40,076 nucleotides of DNA, from the NCBI RefSeq assembly GCF_014698035.1, contig NZ_JACJSF010000071.1, forward strand, positions 1-40,076, written 5' to 3'. Positions 33,983 through 40,076 of this stretch are shown here, one piece after another. How positions within the stretch are numbered: the first letter of the stretch is position 1; each line of letters begins with the position of its first letter. Both the position numbers and the translations under genes were made by a program. The DNA is from Desmonostoc muscorum FACHB-395 (lineage in GTDB: Bacteria > Cyanobacteriota > Cyanobacteriia > Cyanobacteriales > Nostocaceae). Under the pieces are notes generated by a model. The model made no database searches and was not told the origin of the DNA. It worked only from the letters and a program-made list of their open reading frames with translations.

Positions 33983-34666
33983 ATGACTATCATGACAATT
34001 CGGGTAGTAGTAATTGAAGACCAAGAACTATGTAGACTTGGTATTAGAACAGCGATCGCACAAGAATCAGACATGGAACTGTGCGGTGAGGCTAGCTGCG
34101 GATTGGAGGGGTTAGAGTTAGTCAACTCAACAAATCCTGATATTGTCTTACTTGATATTGGGCTACCAGATATCAACGGACTGGAAATCGCAACCAGGAT
34201 TAAGAAGGACACTTTATCCAAAGTTATTATCCTCAGCGCTTATTCTAGTCAAAATGTGATTAACGAAGCTTTTGCCTGTGGTGCTGATTCATATTTCTTA
34301 AAGACAACCAAGATCGAGTCGATTAAAAACGCTATCCGTAGTATCTATCGAAACGAAGAATATCTTGACCAAGCGATTATCAAGAGATTTCTGGAATTGA
34401 ACCATCGTCAGAGTACAAAAATTAAAGGCAAAAAGTTCAACGAGTTACCTACAACTCAAGAAATTGAAATTCTCAAATTAATTGCTAGTGGCTGCTCCAA
34501 TAAGGAAATTGCTAATCAACTATTTATCAGTATTAGTACAGTCAAATCCCACACTGGCAACCTTTTTCTCAAGTTGGGAGCTAGAGATCGGGTCAATGCC
34601 ATTCTTAAAGCTCAAAGTTTTGGCTACCTAGAACCTTCGCCGCAAGACTGGAGAGCTACTGGTTGA
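33983..34666 (+). CDS. NarL/FixJ-family response regulator
   Basis: A 227-aa protein: receiver domain with acidic pair E12/D13, phosphorylation site D58 in IVLLDIGLPDING and the conserved lysine in YFLKTTK. A LuxR-type helix-turn-helix follows (QEIEILKLIASGCSNKEIANQ, ISTVKSHTGNLFLKLGARDR). It acts as a DNA-binding transcription factor controlled by phosphorylation, most likely by the divergent kinase. An ATG three codons later (33992) is an equally good start. Its stop lies at the edge of a GAGCAGAG tandem repeat. The targets are unknown. Confidence 0.9.
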   Translation: MTIMTIRVVVIEDQELCRLGIRTAIAQESDMELCGEASCGLEGLELVNSTNPDIVLLDIGLPDINGLEIATRIKKDTLSKVIILSAYSSQNVINEAFACGADSYFLKTTKIESIKNAIRSIYRNEEYLDQAIIKRFLELNHRQSTKIKGKKFNELPTTQEIEILKLIASGCSNKEIANQLFISISTVKSHTGNLFLKLGARDRVNAILKAQSFGYLEPSPQDWRATG

Positions 34667-34700
34667 GCAGAGGAGCAGAGGAGCAGAGGAGCAGAGGAGA
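34665..34700 (+). repeat. Tandem AGCAGAGG octamers
   Basis: Four head-to-tail 8-base units directly after the regulator stop codon. A complementary C/T-rich array occurs at 35177-35218, so the pair flanks the broken S23 gene in inverted orientation. It is a short-tandem-repeat type common in Nostocales. Confidence 0.85.
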
Positions 34701-34833
34701 GTAAGAAATGCAAAGAGAACCCATTAAAAATCATCAAGACTTAGAAAAATATCAAATGGCATTTGATGCAGCGATGAGAATTTTTGAATTCTCTAAGAAT
34801 TTTCCTGTTGAAGAACGATATTCCTTAACTGAC

Positions 34834-34888
34834 CCTCCGGGTTCAGCAGTCGCTCATGGGGGAAACCCCCAAGACCGCGCTGCTTCAC
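34834..34888 (+). repeat. 55-bp palindromic repeat causing the frameshift
   Basis: Contains GGGGGAAACCCCC with flanking GGTTCAGCAG and complementary CGCTGCTTCACC arms, a known style of Nostocales interspersed repeat. It sits exactly between the GAC (Asp) codon and CAA (Gln) codon of the S23-type gene. Its 55-base length is not a multiple of three. Confidence 0.85.
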
Positions 34889-34984
34889 CAAATTCGTAGA
34901 TCATCACGCTCTGTATGTGCGAATATGGCAGAAGCCTGGAGAAAGCGCCGTTATGAAGCAGCTTTTATAGCTAAGTTGAATGAC

Positions 34985-35011
34985 TGTGTTCGCGGAGCGT
35001 GTCGTAGACAA
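34985..35011 (+). repeat. 27-bp in-frame repeat insertion
   Basis: TGTTCGCGGAGCGTGTCGTA lies in this 27-base insert, a variant of a repeat dispersed in Nostocales. It adds nine residues between LND and AEAAETQTW of the S23-type protein without shifting the frame. Confidence 0.8.
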
Positions 35012-35176
35012 GCAGAGGCAGCAGAAACACAAACATGGATTGAGTTTGCTGTAAAGTGCAATTATCTTTCTGTTGAATCAGCTAGAGAATTGTATGGATG
35101 CTATAACCGAATTTTAGGTGGTTTAGTAAATATGATAACTAATCCTTCACCTTGGTTAATGAAACGTTAGAAATTA

Positions 35177-35218
35177 CTCCTCTGCTCCTCCGCCCCTCTG
35201 CCCCTCTGCCCCTCTGCT
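35177..35218. repeat. Tandem CCCCTCTG octamers
   Basis: About five C/T-rich 8-base units that are complementary to the array at 34665-34700. It ends within the stop codon of the minus-strand gene 35217-35864, so any hairpin it forms would lie at that gene's 3' end. Confidence 0.8.
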
Positions 35219-35864
35219 ATTTTCTGTTCTTTTGCATTTGAATCAAGCAATATCCTTTCAAGCGATTTTCTTCTTGACAAGCAGCCAGAGTTTGTTGATT
35301 CTCAACAAAGAGCTTATAAGTTTGCTTACCTTCGCTAGATTTTACCCATTGTAAAATCTTCAGGTCGTTGTTTGACAAGATGACTGATTGATTTTGGCCC
35401 AAGTTAGTCATCACGTTCCAAGTTGTAAATGAAGCAAGCATCGCACCGGCTGCTGTCACTCCTCCTACCAGAGCGCAGATAGACCAAAAATGCATCCGAG
35501 AATTTCCTGTAGATAATCGCATCTCTTTTGGTGGCGAGGATGCAGATGATGTCGATGATTGTTGTATCAGCTTAGGTATTTGTTCAGTTAATACATCACG
35601 CACAGCATTACTGACTACAGTGTTGTTCATTGATTGGGCTGTTTTAGAAGTATTCGCCACTTTCTCTTCGACTGTTAGTACCCAAGCTTCAATCATTGCC
35701 TCCATTCGTGCTTGCAGTGAAATCATTGTCTCTTCATATCTGCCAAGTGTTGCCATGACTTGAAACATCGGGTCATCTTCTGCTAACCCCACTTGATGCG
35801 CTGTTTCAACAATCCTCTGTTGTTCGGCTTCAGAATACCCCTGCAATATTTCTGATGTTCTCAC
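35217..35864 (-). CDS. Membrane-anchored hypothetical protein, end of the ParA-like operon
   Basis: A 215-aa protein. The helical N-terminal half (ILQGYSEAEQQRIVETAHQVGLAEDDPMF, then coiled coil EETMISLQARMEAMIEAW) is followed by one membrane helix near 130-150 (ICALVGGVTAAGAMLASF) and a short C-terminal domain. No family name is firm. Its start overlaps the preceding ATPase gene by 35 bases, so it is translationally coupled. A membrane anchor or partner for the ParA-like ATPases is a sensible inference. Confidence 0.68.
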   Translation of the reverse strand: MRTSEILQGYSEAEQQRIVETAHQVGLAEDDPMFQVMATLGRYEETMISLQARMEAMIEAWVLTVEEKVANTSKTAQSMNNTVVSNAVRDVLTEQIPKLIQQSSTSSASSPPKEMRLSTGNSRMHFWSICALVGGVTAAGAMLASFTTWNVMTNLGQNQSVILSNNDLKILQWVKSSEGKQTYKLFVENQQTLAACQEENRLKGYCLIQMQKNRK

Positions 35865-36573
35865 CTGCTGATACTCCTAAGTAAATACTTGCGACTTGAT
35901 TATTTTTTACAGTCTCAAAGAAATTTTTTAGCCAGTGATAAATATATGAGCGATACAACACATATAGGGATTGCTCATGAAAACATTGTGAGTAAGGTTT
36001 GGCTAAATCCTCCATTGCTTGATAATGATCTCTGTGCAAGGCTGTTAATATAATTTCTGTGCCCCCAACCAATGGCAATTTTTGCTCTATTAATTGCTTA
36101 TACTCTTTAAACCTCGTATCAAAATGTTGATTTTTGACTATGACATAATTAGCATTGTCCGTTGCAAAATCTAATAGCTGCAAGAAATATTCCATGCAAT
36201 CACTTCTATGGGAAATTGGCTGTAAGAATGTTAGTTTCCAGTTGAGTTCAGCCAAAACAGTAAAAAAATCAGCCTCATATATGTAGTTACAGGTTTCTTG
36301 GATATACTGTCCCGGCATATCTACAAAAATCACATCTAATGAGTCATTGAGTAAATCGTCTAATACCAAATCTGGATTGTCAGTGAAAAAGTTTAAGCTT
36401 TCGATTGGCGCTATTCCTGCATAAGCTTTGAACTTGTTACGGTTGTCATGGTTATAAATCTTAACAGCTTGATGTTGGCTAAGGAATAGTTCAATCAATA
36501 ACTTGATGACTGTAGACTTTCCCACACGCGAGTCACCTACAGTCATAACTACACGTCTACAAACGGGGGACAT
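35830..36573 (-). CDS. ParA/MinD-like ATPase paralogue without the signature lysine
   Basis: A 247-aa P-loop protein with Walker A GDSRVGKST near residues 13-21 (K19), Walker B-like VIFVDMPGQ, and NYVIVKNQHFDTRFKEY as the base-recognition region. The set is that of the ParA/MinD (SIMIBI) class. The extra signature lysine of KGGxGKS motifs is missing here: Ser and Arg take that place. The start overlaps the 326-aa gene by 17 bases. The protein is recognisably related to that neighbour (LNFFTDNPDLVLDDLL versus LDFFTEGNVDIFLDDLK). Confidence 0.8.
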   Translation of the reverse strand: MSPVCRRVVMTVGDSRVGKSTVIKLLIELFLSQHQAVKIYNHDNRNKFKAYAGIAPIESLNFFTDNPDLVLDDLLNDSLDVIFVDMPGQYIQETCNYIYEADFFTVLAELNWKLTFLQPISHRSDCMEYFLQLLDFATDNANYVIVKNQHFDTRFKEYKQLIEQKLPLVGGTEIILTALHRDHYQAMEDLAKPYSQCFHEQSLYVLYRSYIYHWLKNFFETVKNNQVASIYLGVSAGENIRNIAGVF

Positions 36574-37537
36574 TTTCTAATCCCAAAATGCTTTTCGCCA
36601 ACCCAACTTGTTCCTTGAATTTGCTAATCCAAGTACTTACCCTTCCTTTCACTGATGGCTTTTCTTTTTGCTCTATTCCTTGATTAAATGTCAAGCTATT
36701 TTTGTCTAAATAATCATAAGCGTGTTCTATTAAATCTGGCATTGTTATTTCTATAAACGGAATATTACTTTCTATTAATATATCCTTCATCGCTGTTATG
36801 TCTGAGGATTCTTTATATCTGACAAAGTTTTCTGGCGAACCGAAAAACAAATTCTTCACTACGACATAATCTACTTGGTCTTGACAAAAATCATATAGAG
36901 TTGTCAACTGCTTGACTGAATCCATTACTCGACTAATTACAACTACAATTGTTACTCGCATATCATATAACTCATCAACTGTAGACAAGAACTTCATTTG
37001 TTCTACAACATCTTTTAAAATTCTCATAGACTGTGGTGGCAATTCCAATAAGAATAAAGACTTTCCAGGGATAACTGCCCCTTCTGCGTCTAGACTTTCC
37101 TCTATTAACTCTTTCAAATCATCTAGAAAAATGTCTACATTCCCTTCTGTAAAAAAATCTAATTCTCTCACTAAACATTTATCCCCATAAAATCTGCTTA
37201 AATGAGAATTAGATATGTCCGCATCAAAAGCCAAAAATTCTTTTTTCATATCCAAATATGTTTGCGCTAATCCTCTGGCGAAAGTACTTTTTCCTACTCC
37301 TCCTTTATCTCCTGTCACTATCACTAATCTCCGACTCCACTGTTTTTTATTGGTGACTGCGGTTTTTGTTTGTAGCAGGACTGTATTTCCTGCTTCTGTT
37401 TTTTCACCTGCGGTTACTGCTTCTGGCATCTGCTGTATATCTTCTGTGCTTTCTGCTTCTGTTGTTTCATCTGTTACTAAGAGTAATTCTTCTACTCCGT
37501 CAATGATCTCCGCCTCATCGTTTAAAATATCTGTCAT
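36557..37537 (-). CDS. ParA/MinD-like ATPase with deviant Walker A
   Basis: A 326-aa protein. A disordered acidic N-terminal extension (1-65) precedes RRLVIVTGDKGGVGKST, the deviant Walker A with signature lysine K78 and P-loop K83. Then come FLAFDADISNSHLSRF (switch I-like) and LFLLELPPQS (Walker B-like), and DYVVVKNLFFGSPENFVRYKE matches the other paralogue. Such ATPases position plasmids or protein complexes. No ParB gene is adjacent. It is second in a four-gene operon running from 38412 to 35217. Confidence 0.85.
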   Translation of the reverse strand: MTDILNDEAEIIDGVEELLLVTDETTEAESTEDIQQMPEAVTAGEKTEAGNTVLLQTKTAVTNKKQWSRRLVIVTGDKGGVGKSTFARGLAQTYLDMKKEFLAFDADISNSHLSRFYGDKCLVRELDFFTEGNVDIFLDDLKELIEESLDAEGAVIPGKSLFLLELPPQSMRILKDVVEQMKFLSTVDELYDMRVTIVVVISRVMDSVKQLTTLYDFCQDQVDYVVVKNLFFGSPENFVRYKESSDITAMKDILIESNIPFIEITMPDLIEHAYDYLDKNSLTFNQGIEQKEKPSVKGRVSTWISKFKEQVGLAKSILGLENVPRL

Positions 37538-37578
37538 CTGATTTTCTCCTCTATTTCATGTTTAATCAGCTTCGGGGT

Positions 37579-38412
37579 TTAGTCCAGTGCTAGCATCTCT
37601 GCTGAAAAGTAGTCTAATAGGTTTAAATACATTGGTTTTAAATCCTTGAAATTCTCAATTGATTTATTAACCATTGTTCCCAGAGCTTGTAATATTAATC
37701 CTTGTTCTAGTACCTGATTTAAATTTGACTCATTTAATTTATTTAAATGGTAATAAACTAATAAATCTAATGATTGAGCTAGCAACAAATTTGCCGACCT
37801 TATCACCAAATCTTCATAAACATATTCATAACTGCTGACTGACCTTAGTACTGTCTTCAATACTTGAAAATATCTAGTTCTGGAGTCAATACTATTTAAA
37901 TCAATAGTCTGAGGACAGCTAGCTGGCAATGGAAGCTTTTTTAAAATAAACTTTAAATATAAATCAATACTATTTGATGACCAAGAATCACTATTTTGAA
38001 AATACAAATACTTAATCAAAGAATCTTTCTGAGAGTAATCTATTTGTTGAAATAAGTATTTTGGTTGCTCGATTGCAATCATCGTGACATCATTTTTAAA
38101 CACTGGCATCACATTTGTTCTTACCCATTGCATAAATTGTTTGACTACATTGTGTTCTACTACACTTGTTCGTGATATTAATGAGTGGATCGATAGAGCG
38201 CTGAGTGTTGATACCAAACTCACTTGATTATTCTCCATCATCACTAATCGTTTCTGAACTTCAATTGACCTCACGAAATCATCATTTAAAATTGGAGCTA
38301 CTATTTGCAATACATCCACTGCAAATAACTCTAGCCCTGATGGTGTTACTATCACTCTTACTACAGAACTTGATGGATGCTCAAATTCCCAATATCGCCA
38401 AACTTCTACCAT
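37579..38412 (-). CDS. Bro-N-like protein, first gene of the ParA-like operon
   Basis: A 277-aa protein. The first ~105 residues resemble a Bro-N (phage antirepressor) domain in layout: VRVIVTPSGLELFAVDVLQI, then a middle segment, and SIHSLISRTSVVEHNVVKQF followed by MQWVRTNVMPVF, paralleling the family's Li-rS...A..F..Wv...vLP. The rest is helical, unrecognised. Resemblance is weak in the middle. Bro-N proteins bind DNA, so autoregulation of the operon is possible. It lies 41 bp upstream of the larger ATPase. Confidence 0.6.
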   Translation of the reverse strand: MVEVWRYWEFEHPSSSVVRVIVTPSGLELFAVDVLQIVAPILNDDFVRSIEVQKRLVMMENNQVSLVSTLSALSIHSLISRTSVVEHNVVKQFMQWVRTNVMPVFKNDVTMIAIEQPKYLFQQIDYSQKDSLIKYLYFQNSDSWSSNSIDLYLKFILKKLPLPASCPQTIDLNSIDSRTRYFQVLKTVLRSVSSYEYVYEDLVIRSANLLLAQSLDLLVYYHLNKLNESNLNQVLEQGLILQALGTMVNKSIENFKDLKPMYLNLLDYFSAEMLALD

Positions 38413-38894
38413 TTCTCCACTAACTTTTTTGTTCTCCCTCCTCTTACTGCAAAAGCTAGCTTTTTACCATAAGAAGATACGTTAGATACTTGAAGAAGAA
38501 TCAGCTATTTTGAATGAGTGTAGCCCAATGACTATTGCCCATGCTGAATTCTTACTTAGACACTATGGCATATTCCCCCACTTCAAAGGAATCGCTCGAA
38601 GTCTAAAAAAATATCGTACTTCTGGCTATTGCTTTTTGTTGACATCCTGTTATAAAATTAGCCCTTTTGCCTGATTCAAAGGAAAATCATCACAAAAGTT
38701 CAAGCTTTTTAATAGTTAATTGCTGGTTTTAGCTTGCTATTTGAAATCAAATTATTATATATTATTTAGGATGAAATTTAGCTCTCATTGATTTCATAAA
38801 TACATCAAATTAGTTTTCCAAATCGAACTAAATTTAGCTTTTTTACTATCCAGTTTTTCCGAGAATAAATAGTTAGCTATTAAGCGAGAATAGT
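38413..38894. other. Intergenic region with shared 28-bp element
   Basis: 482 bases between divergent genes. A 47-codon frame at 38528-38671 is the only open frame of note and is probably chance. The second copy of the 28-bp shared element lies at 38601-38628. The rest is AT-rich. No RNA gene is seen. Confidence 0.5.
38601..38628 (+). repeat. 28-bp element shared with 6867-6894
   Basis: GTCTA, an A-run, then ATCGTACTTCTGGCTA. It agrees with 6867-6894 at 25 of 28 positions although the two lie 32 kb apart. All three differences would change amino acids if read as coding, which argues that DNA, not protein, is conserved. Its role is unknown. Confidence 0.55.
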
Positions 38895-39548
38895 ATGCTT
38901 TTCAAAACTTCACAAATCGCCATCACTTTAGCTTTGCTCGTCGGTGGTGGTATCATCTCTTGCCAGAGTAAAACGCCTGAACAGATTGCCAAAGAAACAG
39001 AACTTGAGTTGATTGCAGCAAAGCAAAAAGCAGAAGCAGATGAAGTTAAAAAATTTGTTGATACTACTCCCGATCTGTATAGAGTTAATTGGAAAGTTTG
39101 TAGTGACGGTTTTCTCGATCGAGACAACAACGGCTGTAAAGAAAGTCGAGATGTCGGTGCTAAAGGTTTTCCTGAAGCCGTCCTTATTTGGGGGCCTGTT
39201 CAAGAGGTGAAGTTTGTCACTAAGCGTGATTTTGCTTTCAATATGCAGAGTGTTGGTCTGTTCGTCAAATCTAAAGGTTGTCTCTTATTGGGTAAACCCG
39301 AAGCAGGAGATCAGTTTTACAAAATACACGAATTTTCACTTACAAAAGGTTCTGCCCTTCCAAATCCTGACAGCGCTAAAATTGATAAACTTTCTCCTGA
39401 AGATAAAACCAAAGCTATACGAGTAGCCATTAACAATGCCGAAGACGAAATTGCTTCTTTAAACAATTTCGGTGTTTCTTCCAGTGGATTTATACCTACT
39501 ACTGCTTTACAACCTTGTCTCACCCTTGAGAAATGGAAAAACTTATAA
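38895..39548 (+). CDS. Predicted lipoprotein of unknown function
   Basis: A 217-aa protein with a signal peptide and lipobox-like GGIISC, putting the lipidated cysteine at residue 23. A helical linker (TPEQIAKETELELIAAKQKAEADEVKKF) precedes a small domain with cysteines and an Asp/Asn-rich DGFLDRDNNGCKESRD segment that could bind calcium. The rest (KGFPEAVLIWGPVQEVKFV, CLLLGKPEAGDQFYKIHEF) is unrecognised. It should be anchored to the membrane on the outside. The upstream gap of about 480 bases presumably contains its promoter. Confidence 0.7.
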   Translation: MLFKTSQIAITLALLVGGGIISCQSKTPEQIAKETELELIAAKQKAEADEVKKFVDTTPDLYRVNWKVCSDGFLDRDNNGCKESRDVGAKGFPEAVLIWGPVQEVKFVTKRDFAFNMQSVGLFVKSKGCLLLGKPEAGDQFYKIHEFSLTKGSALPNPDSAKIDKLSPEDKTKAIRVAINNAEDEIASLNNFGVSSSGFIPTTALQPCLTLEKWKNL

Positions 39549-39579
39549 ATTCACAACTGCTTAAATAAGTAAAATTCGA

Positions 39580-39621
39580 CGAGTGCAGTTCCTCCCATAA
39601 CACCAAGGGGGAATGCACTCG
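39580..39621. repeat. Hairpin after the lipoprotein gene
   Basis: CGAGTGCAGTTCCTCCC (39580-39596) pairs imperfectly with GGGGGAATGCACTCG (39607-39621) around a short loop. A T-run (GCTTTTTGGG) follows. It may terminate transcription of the lipoprotein gene. Confidence 0.55.
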
Positions 39622-39852
39622 ATTGCTTTTTGGGTAGCGCGATCCTCTTGTAGTATGAATCACTTTGACAACATGAAAAGCAGAGCGGAGCTTTAACTTG
39701 CTCAAATACTTTACAATAGGTGTAAAAGTGTCAATTCTTTTCCAATTCACTCGATGTCGTTTTATAACTATACGAGTGTCGCAAGGTATAGTTAATTCCA
39801 AACTTGATGAATAGCCCCTTTCCTTTCTCACCTCCCCAAAAAGCAATCGAGT
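39617..39852. repeat. 18-bp inverted repeat spanning the start of the last gene
   Basis: ACTCGATTGCTTTTTGGG (39617-39634) is the exact reverse complement of CCCAAAAAGCAATCGAGT (39835-39852). The right arm covers codons about 10-16 of the gene starting at 39807. A smaller palindrome, AACTATA...TATAGTT (39767-39794), lies between. It could be the two ends of a small element or a regulatory loop. Confidence 0.55.
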
Positions 39853-40076
39853 CATTATTAGCATTGCGAGATTACTACGCACCTCTTGTAGAAGAGTACG
39901 AAAAATTATATTCCCTAGCCAAAGCAAATCTGACTCATGTAGAAGCTCTATTATCTAACTGGTCTTTGACTGAGGAGGTGGCTAATGAAGAATTCACCTC
40001 TGAAAAAGGAAAAAACTTCTTCTTATTCTTAAGTGAGGAATCTGTTAATGACGATGTTGAACCTATTACGCATCTC
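39807..40076 (+). CDS. 5' part of a gene truncated by the window edge
   Basis: An open frame of 90 codons from ATG at 39807 to the last base with no stop. It starts NSPFPFSPPQKAIESLLALR and continues DYYAPLVEEYEKLYSLAKAN, then an acidic stretch (LTEEVANEEFTSEKGKNFFL). Its composition is that of a real, helical, acidic protein. No family is recognised. The minus-strand frame 39520-39927 opposite to it is its shadow. Confidence 0.65.
   Translation, partial: MNSPFPFSPPQKAIESLLALRDYYAPLVEEYEKLYSLAKANLTHVEALLSNWSLTEEVANEEFTSEKGKNFFLFLSEESVNDDVEPITHL

Larger units (their letters stand above)
34708..35170 (+). pseudogene. S23-type four-helix-bundle protein gene, frameshifted by a repeat
   Basis: The reading frame starts QREPIKNHQDLEKYQMAFDA, a typical start of the four-helix-bundle (23S rRNA intervening-sequence protein) family, and runs to FPVEERYSLTD. 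It then enters a 55-bp palindromic repeat and stops at 34899. In the next frame the gene resumes with QIRRSSRSVCANMAEAWRKR and continues to the stop at 35170. Removing the 55 bases restores one continuous frame. A second, 27-bp insertion (CVRGACRRQ) is in frame. The gene is thus a pseudogene, or encodes two fragments. Confidence 0.85.

Noticed and set aside
38639..38656. TTGACA followed by TATAAA as a promoter
   Set aside because: The spacing is only 6 bases, far from the usual 16-18.
38528..38671. 47-codon ORF (TIAHAEFLLRHYGIF...)
   Set aside because: No ribosome binding site, and the only conserved part coincides with the 28-bp DNA element, whose differences are non-synonymous.
39520..39927. 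135-aa minus-strand ORF
   Set aside because: It overlaps the plus-strand gene starting at 39807, which has better composition and runs to the window edge; it also crosses inverted repeats.

Overview
The window looks like part of a large conjugative plasmid (or plasmid-like accessory replicon) of a filamentous, Nostoc/Anabaena-type cyanobacterium. The reasons are: about a dozen copies of the HIP1 octamer GCGATCGC; the small palindromic and short-tandem repeats typical of Nostocales between and inside genes; and a gene content made of conjugation, segregation and plasmid-specific cyanobacterial families. No rRNA, tRNA, CRISPR array, housekeeping operon or recognisable replication initiator was seen.

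Layout. (1) 0.8-10.5 kb: a giant minus-strand gene (1601 aa) with the hallmarks of a two-barrel RNA polymerase / RdRP-like enzyme, small uncharacterised genes, a P63C-domain protein, a MITE-like insertion, and an actin-like ParM segregation ATPase with a small gene upstream of it. (2) 10.5-11.4 kb: a gene-free, hairpin-rich block that is the best oriT/leader candidate. (3) 11.4-15.5 kb: a MobV relaxase fused to a primase-like module, an AAA+ ATPase and a DUF192 protein. (4) 15.6-27.8 kb: a plus-strand type IV secretion cluster in the order VirB2-like, VirB3-like, VirB4, VirB5-like, VirB6-like, VirB8-like, VirB10, a VirB9-like candidate, an unknown exported protein, and the VirD4 coupling protein. 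(5) 27.8-32.6 kb: a degenerate second relaxase-like protein, small unknowns, and a DUF3854/TOPRIM protein with striking internal repeats. (6) 32.7-34.7 kb: a divergent histidine kinase / response regulator pair. (7) 34.7-35.2 kb: an S23-type four-helix-bundle gene broken by a 55-bp palindromic repeat. (8) 35.2-38.4 kb: a minus-strand operon of a Bro-N-like protein, two paralogous ParA/MinD-like ATPases and a membrane protein. (9) 38.9 kb to the end: a lipoprotein gene and the start of an unfinished gene.

How the parts may work together. The MobV relaxase would nick at the hairpin block, VirD4 would dock the complex, and the VirB proteins would form the channel. ParM and the ParA-like pair are candidate partition functions. 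Three proteins with polymerase or primase features (the RNAP-like giant, the primase module of the relaxase and the DUF3854 TOPRIM protein) suggest an unusually large dedicated nucleic-acid-synthesis toolkit, possibly for single-stranded DNA entering a recipient. That last point is inference.

The most interesting item is the 1601-aa RNAP-like protein at 839-5644. All calls come from reading the sequence; no database or structure search was run.
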